In this document: in pieces, positions 55,571 through 64,000 of the stretch
Position numbering within the stretch: position 1 is the first letter of the stretch
Layout: each line of letters starts with the position of its first letter
Assembly (NCBI GenBank): GCA_032622095.1
Contig: CP136065.1
Coordinates: forward strand, 154,821,577-154,885,576
Length of the DNA stretch: 64,000 bases
Source: Siphonodentalium dalli
Lineage: Eukaryota; Mollusca; Scaphopoda; Gadilida; Siphonodentaliidae
Direction: 5' to 3'
Made by a program: the position numbers and the translations under genes
The notes under the pieces: model-generated
What the model was told of the DNA's origin: nothing
The model's database searches: none
What the model saw: the letters and a program-made list of their open reading frames with translations, nothing else

Positions 55571-56210
55571 TAAGACAAATTGACTCAGTGGGCGGAGTTT
55601 CCGTAATGATCTGGAGAAAGTTTAAAGATGAATTATCTCTTTAATTATTATTTTTTTAGATAGTTTCCTAGGTATGAAATAATGCGTATGAGTTACTTGC
55701 CCGGAAACGCTTCTATCAATTAATATTGATTTTATTTCGAAAATTTTATTATTTTTATTATTATGTTATTTTATTATTTATGAGATGATAAAGTCGGACA
55801 CTTTATTTATCTATTTTTAGAACAGACCATTCAGGCGATACCATATAGCGATAGAGATCATTAGGGTGTTCCTATAGTTATGCTCCGAAAGTCAAATGTC
55901 CCAGATTGATTGTTTGTATTGTTTTATTACATAGTTATAAGCGATAATGAGCCTAATTTACATTTATTTGTGACAAAATTACACAATAAAATTTGTGGTC
56001 TCTGTTAACAGTAACCAATATTGTTCGTTAGCTATTAAACAACCACACTTTTTTAGACCAGAAAATATTCGAAATATTATCAATATTAAAATAGAAGCAT
56101 TTGCTGACAGGTGTCTTCGATTCATATCTAATATTTTATACCCTTGTTACTATATAGCACATGTTTACAAAGAGATAGACCATCTTTAAGATATTAGGTA
56201 TATGTAAGTA

Positions 56211-56427
56211 CAGTTATGCTCTAATTAATCGACTTCTTAACCACAGCAGAATTATGGGTAACTTTTCAGGATTTAGTCGGAAATATGGCTTGTTGCAATT
56301 CATTGGAAAGCTCTCACTGAGAAATATGGCTTGTTGCTATTCCAACAAGCCATATTTCCGACTAAATCCCCCAAAATTACCCATAATTCTGCTGTGGTTA
56401 AGGAGTCAATTATTTTGGGCATTACTG
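56211..56427. mobile_element. CAGTAATGC fold-back MITE, expanded loop
   Basis: Outer arms CAGTTATGCTCTAATTAATC and TCAATTATTTTGGGCATTACTG-type sequence (right arm to 56427) are flanked by TA on both sides (56209-56210, 56428-56429). The centre holds three AAATATGGCTTGTTGC / GCAACAAGCCATATTT-like blocks that the 154 bp copy lacks. Confidence 0.7.
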
Positions 56428-56474
56428 TAGTTGGCCATTATCAATAACTGCATCAGAATGATTGTATCTCATAG

Positions 56475-56687
56475 TTTGATACCATTAAAGATACGGGGCG
56501 GCATTGTCAGTGGGTATGCTGTTAAAATATTTGCTCTGTCAAAAACCGCCATAAACAGAAAGAATGTAAAATATAGACAGACATTGTTCTTATACCAATC
56601 AGAAACAAGCCATATTTCTGACTAAATCCTGAAAAGTTACACATAATTCTGCTGTGGTTAAGAAGTCGATTAATTAGAGCATTACTG
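56475..56687. repeat. Family H fragment fused to a CAGTAATGC half-MITE
   Basis: TTAAAGATACGGGGCGGCAT, TATGCTGTTAAAATAT and CGCCATAAACAGAAAGAATG are family H. From 56604 the sequence switches to ACAAGCCATATTTCTGACTA ... GAGCATTACTG, the right arm of the MITE, followed by TA. Confidence 0.55.
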
Positions 56688-56839
56688 TATGTATGTATCA
56701 GATTATGGAGAAACTGGCTCAGTATGTGTGTTTATTGCTACAGCATGCACAAACTTTTTCTCATTTCTTTTGAAATGGCCAGGTATCAATCTGAATGGAA
56801 CATTGAGATGGGGTATGAACCTATACTTTATCATTGCAG

Positions 56840-56939
56840 ACAGAGAGAAGAGATGGAACATGCGGTGGTTAATGTTGGTGTGACTTACACAGATGACCAG
56901 ATTAACCAACTAGCACAGAGGCATTTCGAAAACACACAG
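56840..56939 (+). CDS. FERRY3: FERRY3 (C12orf4) homologue, fourth coding exon
   Basis: The acceptor TATCATTGCAG|A gives the one base needed to close the Arg codon from 52202. The exon encodes QREEMEHAVVNVGVTYTDDQ then INQLAQRHFENTQ, matching the family segment E.E.V....G...TDQ.V..LA..HFE. It ends in phase 0 at ACACAG|GTTTGC. It is short (100 nt). Intron 56940-61047. Confidence 0.88.
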
Positions 56940-56994
56940 GTTTGCTAATTTTCTCCATTTATATCATATACTAGGGATCGCCCATCAAAAATTA

Positions 56995-57550
56995 AAGGTC
57001 TATAAACAATCTTTATTACATGATCCTACCTTTATTCCATTCAATAAACCCATTCTATAAATTGTGATATTAAACGTTCGTTTAATAATAGGAAATAGTG
57101 CCAGATGACCTTTGATTTCCGGTTTGTGGTTTTTTTTACATTCCGTATGCTACGTCTCAAAATACTATGACTTCCAATATTTTTTCAACAAACTATAATG
57201 AATGAAGAGTTTGAAAAGTTATGTCATTAAATATACGCCATTAAATACGCCAGAGTCTTTATTTATCTGGGACTATTTCTTTACACGGGCAAACAACGCA
57301 GAGTTGTGTGAAACGTCATCGCATGCCTATTATAGAAGTTGATGTTAGTTTCGCGTCCCATTTGTTGATTTAAGTATGTTTTGTCGAGGTTGTGGATCAT
57401 TTAATAAATAGAATCTACAACTCATCCCAAGATTATAGAGGAATTTACAAAACTCGTCCAGTAAATTAGGTCTGGACCGAGCCTTTGGACTTGTTTTGTA
57501 AATTCCGCTATAAACTAGGGACTCGTTGTAGATCCTCTATTTATTAGTTT
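56995..57550. repeat. ~550 bp repeat, inverted partner of 35709-36260
   Basis: TTACATGATCCTACC, GACCTTTGATTTCCGG, TATGCTACGTCTCAAAATAC, CTGGGACTATTTCTT and GTAAATTAGGTCTGGAC are the reverse complement of sequence at 35709-36260. The two copies flank the second, third and fourth coding exons of FERRY3 in opposite orientation. Confidence 0.75.
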
Positions 57551-57904
57551 TTGCTGCGCATTTTTAGTTGTTTTTGCCTCTTTATATATAGACTTCATTT
57601 TTGACACATGATATGCAATTAATGTGACAAAATTCTATTTAACTTTCAGGATTTTTCTATCTCCCCCGTCTCTTTGTAATGCAATGTATGCTACCATACA
57701 TACAATGTCAATTTCTTTAAGAAAAAAATAGCTAGCCCTGACACTGATGTAACTGCGTTACACCCGATTGGAATGTGGCTTTTCTAACTGAGTCTGTGTG
57801 ATTCTACTAAACGGAACCCACTGAACTGCTGCTCTTTGCCAGCAGGATTTGAACTGCTGAATGTGCAGGTGGTCAAACTGCATTCCTGGGCTGTCTCGCT
57901 GTTT

Positions 57905-58340
57905 TTGGCCCCCGAAAAAAAATTCGGGGGACTATTAAAATAGCCGGTGTCCGTCCGTGTGTCGTCCGTCCGTGCGTCCGGCAATGGTTTCCGGATGATA
58001 ACTTTAGTTTCGGTTATTAGATCAAAAGCAAATTTCATAGGTGAGTTTATCAGACCAAAATGCAGGTCAAGTTCGAATATGGGTTTGCTCCGCCCATTTT
58101 TGCGAGAGTTATGGCCCCTTTTTTACTTAGAATCTTGTAATTTTCTGGTTTCCGGATGATAACTTCAGTTTGTGTGATCATATCTGAACCAAATTTGGTA
58201 TGTGAGTTTATCAGCCCTATGTACAGGTCAAGTTCGAATATGGGTATGCTCCGCCCATTTTTGCGAGAGTTGTGGCCCTTTTTCGACTTATTTTACTTAG
58301 AAAATTTCTCACTTTTTTCGGTTTCCGGATGATATCTCAA
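57905..58340. repeat. Family B-like repeat, diverged subtype
   Basis: It starts with GCCCCCGAAAAAAAATTCGGGGG-like hairpin sequence (read in parts), then GTCCGTCCGTGTGTCGTCCG. Two units follow with CAAGTTCGAATATGGGT, GCTCCGCCCATTTTTGCGAG and GGTTTCCGGATGATAACTT. It resembles family B in layout but the bodies are only loosely alike. Confidence 0.6.
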
Positions 58341-58596
58341 GTTTGGATCCTTTAACAATAGCCCTTTTATTGTCCAATGAGAAGGTAGGTATAATATGAG
58401 AAAAGTTCTGAATAAAATCGAAACCTATTGATAGAAGCTTCTCCGGACAAGTGTCCTCGATTCATATATATTATTTTATTCATATTATTGGAATCCATAT
58501 AGTACTTGCTATATGAAGAGATACACTATCTTTAATCCTTTCTTAACTAAATATTCATTGATGAGTAGTTATCTTTTATAAAGGAAATGTTCAGAT

Positions 58597-59868
58597 CAGT
58601 GTTCGCCCTGGCCCGAAATTTTTTGTAGCCATTTTTTTAGCCACTTGTGCAATTTTGTTAGCCACTTTTTTAAAGGTTAGCAACATATTGTGGGATAAAT
58701 TAGCACAAGATGTATTATGATATAAACATTTATTTTACTCAAAGTTATCAGCACTTATAATACATAACAATATACAACATCAATAAATTAACAATAACGT
58801 TCAAAATTCAAACACTGTTAAAAATCCTACGCGATTTCACATCCTTCCACTTTCTGAATGCAAGTTCGAAATCAAACTGGTCATTTGGAGGCCCTTCAAT
58901 TGATATTTTCATAAGAATGTTCATATATTCTGCAGACAGTCTATTTCGTTGCTTCATTTTAATAAGATTCTGTGTTGAAAACGCTCGTTCGCAATATACA
59001 GTCGACACTGGTACACAATACAGAATTGCTGTTAAATGACTAATTATCATAAAGAGCTCTATATTTCTTATCGCAAACTGAATATAATTGTCTATCATCC
59101 ATGTCCTTTTTTATCCTATACACTTTCCTGAATCTCTCAATTTCAGTTTTCACTTCGTCCTCATTTATGTCATCATCGTGGCATGGTTGCACATAATCCA
59201 CCAAACGCTTGGAATGCTTTATCATAACTTGCTTATCAAACTCTCCACATTTAAAGGAGTCTTAAAACAACAGACACCATGGTATCAGACGCTGTTACAA
59301 AACCGTCTGGAGTGGCATCCACACTTCCGAATTAGTTAAACAAAGCCTGAATGCGTTGGTCTATTCAAAGTAATTGCCCCAATAGCCTATACTGATTCAT
59401 AACAGTAGCGAGTCTCGTTGTCCCATTCAACACTGTCAATTGCGGGGGAATGTGAGAAGCTATTGATTGAGCGTATATATGACTTCACTCTTTTGCAATC
59501 AGTTTAAAACACCGTAAAATAAAGCCCTTTTGTTACACAGGAAGCCATTTCATAAACCTATGTTTACTCAATTGTGATAGCGTCTAAAGAATCCACCTCT
59601 AAACGATCATTAACAAATTGCCCAGGGCGTGAAACCAACGCCCGATAGTATAGCTAATCGAACACACCCGTAACCTCGCCCTTCTCGTCAGCTCTCACTA
59701 ATAACGTTAAGTCGTCATGTGCTGAGCTGGTTAATTTCTTTTGTTTACAATAAATTGTCATTGAGTCCCCGGTCAACACAGAAAATGTTTGTAGCCATAT
59801 TTTTAGCCACAAGCATATATATTTTTTTTCGAAATTTGCTAAATTGGGTAACGGCAGGGCGAACACTG
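58597..59868 (-). mobile_element. hAT element with perfect 8 bp TSD
   Basis: Terminal inverted repeats are CAGTGTTCGCCCTG (58597) and CAGGGCGAACACTG (to 59868), with TTTTTAGCCAC repeats just inside both ends. GTTCAGAT is present exactly on both sides (58589-58596, 59869-59876). It carries a broken hAT transposase on the - strand. It inserted into a family C repeat at the GTTCAGAT motif. Confidence 0.92.
58808..59225 (-). pseudogene. hAT transposase C-terminal remnant
   Basis: Two overlapping frames (59225-59040 and 59098-58808) read ERFRKVYRIKKDMDDRQLY, then VPVSTVYCERAFSTQNLIKM, KQRNRLSAEYMNILMKISIE and RKWKDVKSRR. VPVST..CERAFS..N.IK...RNRL is the classical hAT C-terminal dimerisation signature, including the conserved Glu of the DDE set. 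The N-terminal DNA-binding and core domains are missing, and the two pieces are out of frame, so it is non-functional. It is a different lineage from the ZNF862-like gene at 2842-5939, which has PFTQAIVENGFS at the same place. Confidence 0.85.
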
Positions 59869-59881
59869 GTTCAGATATTAA

Positions 59882-60308
59882 AAGTACTCAATCCGATTAA
59901 GCACCCCTAAATTACTATTTCTTTGGCTTCGGGGGTCAAAAATATTTGATTCGAGTCGAGAAACACACCCTTCAAAGCTCAGAGTGATCAGATATCGATT
60001 TTTGAAATGTGTTAATTTTTGGAGATGTGGGCCACTTCCACGTCTCAAACAGACAAATTACGGACAAATTGCAGGTGTAAGATGGATATCTCTAAAATCA
60101 AGTGGTTAATAATAACCACTTGAATTTAGAGTTTGTCCGTTTGAGACGTGGAAGTGGCCCACATCTCCAAAAATTAATACATTTCAAAAATCAAGATCTG
60201 ATCACTCTGAGCTTTGAAGGGTGGGTTCCTCGACTCGAATCAAATATTTTTTTACCCCCGAAGCCAAAGAAATAGTAATTTAGGGGTGCTTAATCGGATT
60301 GAGTACCT
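59882..60308. mobile_element. TTAA-type fold-back element (family D)
   Basis: The arms (about 59882-60090 and 60100-60308) are long, nearly perfect inverted repeats beginning A(A/G)GTACTCAATCCGATTAA, with CTTTGGCTTCGGGGG and CCACTTCCACGTCTCAAAC inside. TTAA flanks both ends (59878-59881, 60309-60312). Both arms are the right-end type of the copies at 9892 and 51551, so this copy arose by inverted duplication of one end. Confidence 0.88.
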
Positions 60309-60333
60309 TTAAGTTCAACAAATGACCTATGAA

Positions 60334-60697
60334 CAGGGGCGCCGGAATCATCCAAGGGCAGGGGGGCAGAGCCTACAAAAAGGGCACTTTTCCGCAAAAA
60401 AGGGCATTTTCTCCGCAAACTCGGGAAAATAACCATAAATTCATTGTGGCAAAAATCCCTATTTTAATGGTATTTGTCGGTTTTTATGGCCGTTTTGTGA
60501 TAAAATTGACAAAAAATTAATATTCCTTGTGAAATAGGTGGTATTTGGACCAAAAAAGTCACATTTTGCTATAAAAACACGAGATTAAACACACAAAAAG
60601 CATTTTCTGTCTCCAGAAAAAGGGCAAGTCCTGCCCCCGCTCGTCCCCCTTGGTCAAGGGCAGGGGGGTCAGCTGCCCCCCTCTTCCGGCGCCCCTG
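60334..60697. mobile_element. hAT-like MITE, CAGGGGCGCCGGAA ends, perfect 8 bp TSD
   Basis: CAGGGGCGCCGGAA (60334) and TTCCGGCGCCCCTG (to 60697) are exact complements. CCTATGAA lies on both sides (60326-60333, 60698-60705). It has sub-terminal GGGCAGGGGGGCAGA / GGCAGGGGGGTCAGCTGCC sequence. The frames across it are not genes. No transposase. Confidence 0.92.
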
Positions 60698-61047
60698 CCT
60701 ATGAAAGGGCTAGAGGCATGTTATGGACTTGTTCTGGTGTGTGAAACAGATAAGTTAGTATTCAGGGGCTATGCCAGCCAGAGGAATGTAGCATTATACT
60801 GGCATGCCGAAAATCTGAAGCAAAAGAGACCCTACCACTCCACAGAAAACATCGTCTGAACTCAATTGTAAATATTTACTTCTCGATTCGGGACCCAACA
60901 ATCGGCAATAAAATAACGAAAATGATTTCGCCATCCAGAGTCACTACATTTAATTAATATATAAGAATGATTGTGTGTGTTGTCAATTTGGATATAATAT
61001 TTTTTTAAATAACAATTTTAGCATCACTTTAACTCATCTATCCACAG

Positions 61048-61172
61048 TTGATTGGTAGCAAATGGGCCAGTGAGCTGAGTAATCTACAGGAAGTTCAGAA
61101 AAGAGAGTACAGAGACTGGGTAATGAAGGTCCACGAACACACACAAACCAAATCTGGTACTCCTAACTATCT
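61048..61172 (+). CDS. FERRY3: FERRY3 (C12orf4) homologue, fifth coding exon
   Basis: After CATCTATCCACAG the exon encodes LIGSKWASELSNLQEVQKRE then YRDWVMKVHEHTQTKSGTPN YL. It matches the family segment L.NKW..EL...Q..QK.EY..WV.K.H. The donor is most likely ACTATCT|GTGAGT at 61172/61173 (phase 2), a perfect consensus. An earlier AAATCTG|GTACTC at 61156 (phase 1) is possible but poorer. The last 16 bases of the exon and the donor are the founding unit of the downstream minisatellite. Further exons would be needed for the C-terminal ~310 residues; none is visible before 64000. Confidence 0.88.
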
Positions 61173-62211
61173 GTGAGTTTATAGACTGGTACTCCTAACT
61201 ATCTGTGAGTTTATAGACTGGTACTCCTAACTATCTGTGAGTTTATAGACTGGTACTCCTAATTATCTGTGAGTTTATAGACTGGTACTCCTAACTGTCT
61301 GTTTGTTTATAGAGTGGTAGGCCTAATAGACTGGTACTCCTAATTATCTGTGAGTTTATAGACTGGTACTCATAAATATCTGAGTTTATAGACTGGTGCT
61401 CTTAACTATCTGTGAGTTTATAGACTGGTACTCCTAACTATCTGTGAGTTTATAGACTTGTACTCCTAACTGTATGTGAGTTTATAGACTGGTACTCCTA
61501 ATTATTTGTGAGTTTATAGACTTGTACTCTTATTATCTGTGAGTTTTTAAATTGGTACTTCTAACTATTTGTGAGTTTATAGACTGGTACTCCTAACTGT
61601 CTGTTTGTTTATAGACTGGTAGGCCTAATAGACTGGTATTCCTAATTATCTGAGTTTATAGACTGGTACTCCTAACTATCTGTGAGTTTATAGACTGGTA
61701 CTCCTAACTATCTGAGTTTATAGACTTGTACTCCTAACTATATGTGAGTTAATAGACAGGTACTCCTAACTATCTGTGAGTTTATAGACTGGAACTCCTA
61801 TCTATCTGTGAGTTTATAGACTGGTACTCTTGACTATCTGAGTTTATAGACTTGTACTCCTAACTATATGTGAGTTAATAGACAGGTACTCCTAACTATC
61901 TGTGAGTTTAAAGACTGGAACTCCTAACTATCTGTGAGTTTATAGACTTGTACTCCTAACCGAATGTGAGTTTATAGACTGGTACTCCTAACTGTCTGTG
62001 AGTTTATAGACTGGTACTCATAACTATCTGAGTTTATAGACTTGTACTCCTAACTATATGTGAGTTAATAGACAGGTACTCCTAACTATCTGTGAGTTTA
62101 TAGACTGGAACTCCTAACTATCTGTGAGTTTATAGACTGGTACTCATAACTATCTGTGAGTTTATAGACTGGCACTCCTAACTATATGTGAGTTTATATA
62201 CAGGTACTCCT
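61157..62211. repeat. 32 bp minisatellite made from an exon-intron junction, part 1
   Basis: About 33 units of 32 bp follow the consensus GGTACTCCTAACTATCT|GTGAGTTTATAGACT. The first unit is the real end of the FERRY3 exon at 61157-61172 plus its donor and the first intron bases. Most later units keep GTGAGT. Variants include ACTGTCTGTTTGTTTATAG, ACTATCTGAGTTTATAG (donor lost) and ACTATATGTGAGTTAATAG. Confidence 0.9.
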
Positions 62212-62784
62212 AAAGCCCACCGCACACGCCACAACATTGTTGCGCAACAATGTTGTGGCGTGTTGTGGCGTGTGCGGTACCGCGTTTTTTGTTGCAGGCA
62301 AGCCTGCAACAATGTTGCGAACGATCAAATTATTTTGATTTTGTTGCTTGTTGTTGCTTGTTGCAGCCAATGGATGGACAGCGTCAAATCACATGGCTGA
62401 ATGGCATCACGTGAGGACTAAACTTTTACAAGAAAATGGCGGCCTCCAGTCAGAGTCAGACTACGAAAATAATAACTGTTGACATTGTCAACACAACTCC
62501 GGATTTTATCTGGACTGGGGAAGGAGAAGAGGCATTGATAGAGGCATGGCACAGTCAACATGTATTTGTATCTACAACATAATCTTCTCTGAAGTTCTCA
62601 CGCGAATTCAGTCGTCACGTGACCAATTGTTGCACAACATTTTACCGTGTGCGGTCATTCGCAACAATTTCGTACAACATTTGTTGTGTCGTTTGTTGTA
62701 GCGTGTGCGGACGCTTATAACAATGTTGTATAACCCCATACAACAATGTTGCGCAACAATGTTGTGGTGTGTGCGCCCGGCTTT
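62212..62784. mobile_element. MITE with AAAGCCC...CCGCACAC ends, inside the minisatellite
   Basis: AAAGCCCACCGCACACGCCA and the complement of GTGTGTGCGCCCGGCTTT form the ends. Both are followed by ACAACATTGTTGCGCAACAA-type palindromes, and more TTGTTGCGCAACAATGTTGT blocks lie inside. Flanking TCCTA / ACTATC restores a minisatellite unit with at most a base or two uncertain, so the target duplication is very short or ambiguous. No gene inside. Confidence 0.8.
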
Positions 62785-63006
62785 ACTATCTGTGAGTTTA
62801 TAGACTGGTACTCCTAACTATCTGTGAGTTTATAGACTGGTACTCCTAACTATGTGAGTGTATAGACTGGTACTCCTAACTATCTGTGAGTTATAGACTG
62901 GTACTCCTAACTATATGTTATTTTTATAGACTGGTACTCCTAACTATATGTGAGTTTATAGACTGGTACTCCTAACTATCTGTGAGTTTATAGACTGGTA
63001 CTCTTA
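62785..63006. repeat. 32 bp minisatellite, part 2
   Basis: About seven more units of the same 32 bp sequence, in phase with part 1 apart from the insertion. The array stops at GGTACTCTTAAAGGGACTGA, where a TTAAAGGGAC-type dispersed repeat begins. Confidence 0.88.
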
Positions 63007-64000
63007 AAGGGACTGAAGGCATTCAAGCGGGTTTATGCGAAATAACTAAAAAGTATTATTACCAAGTGCATGAAAAAATAGATTGACTTGTTTTCATTAT
63101 TAATAACTCTGCAATAATGAGATTTCACATTAACCCTTTCAGTGCCAGGGGCCAATCTCATCGGCCCTAATTTACGGTCTGGATTTGTTTTGGGTATGCT
63201 TAAAGTCATTAGCTTCACTCCCGGTGGGTATATATTTGATGTCAGACAGAACTGTGCCCGATATACCACAAGAAAGGTCATAAAAAACTAGAAAGAAAAC
63301 CTCAATGTGGCATATTATTAGTGCGTTACTCGCCCTGTATTAAATTGTTGAAAACTGCGATCAGAGTAAGAAATCTTCTCAGAAACTAACACATTTTCGG
63401 AGCGAATCAGCGCACGGAGTGTCATGGAATGATATTCGGAGGAAATCGGAACCGCCCGAATAATGACGATCGGCTGGCACGCATGACTGGGAGAACAGCC
63501 AAAACAATAGCCGGCATGTCGATAACGAAAGTAGATTCAACAAAAAGAGAAGATAAAAAAACTAAATAATAGGGGGCCTATCATAGTTTTTGCATTCAAG
63601 TAAAATGTCGACAATTAATTGGCAACTAACAAAGTTTTCACACTCTGTATATATATTTATATATATATGGAATTTTTGCAAATTTAGCGGGAGAGAATGA
63701 GTACGTATTCACAGTGTGCAAAAGACGATTGGCGCACCTCCGAAATTATCCAGGTCCACCAATAATAAACAAATCTGGGAATTCTGCCTTCTAATCTAAC
63801 GTCAACATATTTGGCCGAATACAAGGTGAAGTTTAATATCTGCATGCGAATTATTGACTTCTGTAAATGTAAATTATAAGCAATATTTGACATCACAATA
63901 GACCAATCGTGCTGAGGTAGATCGATTTGTCTTCCTGACACTGTTGTAAGAGATTTCTTGAATATTGAAATTTTGTTTGCTTGAAGATTTGTTCAAATTT
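63007..64000. other. Unassigned; presumed FERRY3 intron
   Basis: TTAAAGGGACTGAAGGCATT at the start resembles the TTAAAGG-headed repeats at 15580 and 43210. A - strand frame at 63684-63941 has no recognisable motif. No exon matching the next part of FERRY3 is visible. Confidence 0.4.

Noticed and set aside
61157-63006. CRISPR-like array (32 bp repeats)
   Set aside because: Units follow each other with no variable spacers, and the context is an animal intron. It is a minisatellite.

Overview
This is an A+T-rich, gene-poor, repeat-saturated piece of animal nuclear DNA. Very little of the window is coding. The rest is transposon fragments, fold-back (inverted-repeat) elements, tandem repeats and tandemly duplicated non-coding units. 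The abundant interspersed repeats that end in GACGGACG / CCGTCCGTCTGTC runs are a type I associate with molluscs, especially bivalves. I infer a marine mollusc, but nothing in the window proves the species.

The one gene I recognise firmly is on the + strand. It is the 5' half of the FERRY3 (C12orf4) homologue, a subunit of the RAB5-effector FERRY complex. Five coding exons (35484-35652, 46980-47125, 52021-52202, 56840-56939, 61048-61172) join in frame through GT/AG junctions. They encode about 240 of the roughly 550 residues usual for the family. The remaining exons lie beyond position 64000. Its introns (4-11 kb) are filled with repeats. On the - strand, 31062-31122 looks like the first coding exon of a divergent gene (strong start context, consensus donor). 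A possible partner exon lies at 25711-25847.

The rest by region. 1-2845: tandemly duplicated MITE-bearing repeats. 2842-5939: a two-exon hAT-type (ZNF862-like) transposase gene with an open frame but no visible start. 6390-9310: hairpins and two interlocked DNA elements. 9892-11960: a TTAA-flanked element split by a 1.6 kb insertion. 12-16 kb: mostly unassigned, with an E-box cluster and a 145 bp direct repeat. 16518-19813: a dead non-LTR retrotransposon (- strand) broken by a DNA element with 9 bp target duplications. 21.1-29.3 kb: several MITEs and fold-back elements. 32.0-34.2 kb: an array of palindromic units. 34.8-35.3 kb: a hairpin and a tRNA-derived SINE. 36.5-39.9 kb: a satellite of about 160 bp units interrupted by a 1.3 kb hAT-like element. 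41.0-45.4 kb: a diverged tandem duplication. 47.6-49.9 kb: a 2.3 kb inverted repeat. 58.6-60.7 kb: three transposons stacked in one older repeat. 61.2-63.0 kb: a 32 bp minisatellite that has copied the exon-intron junction of a FERRY3 exon about forty times and is itself split by a MITE.

For ten elements I could read the ends and a target-site duplication, or a near-perfect one, directly from the sequence. Several nested pairs can therefore be ordered in time. The strongest candidate for something undescribed is the splice-junction minisatellite at 61157-63006.
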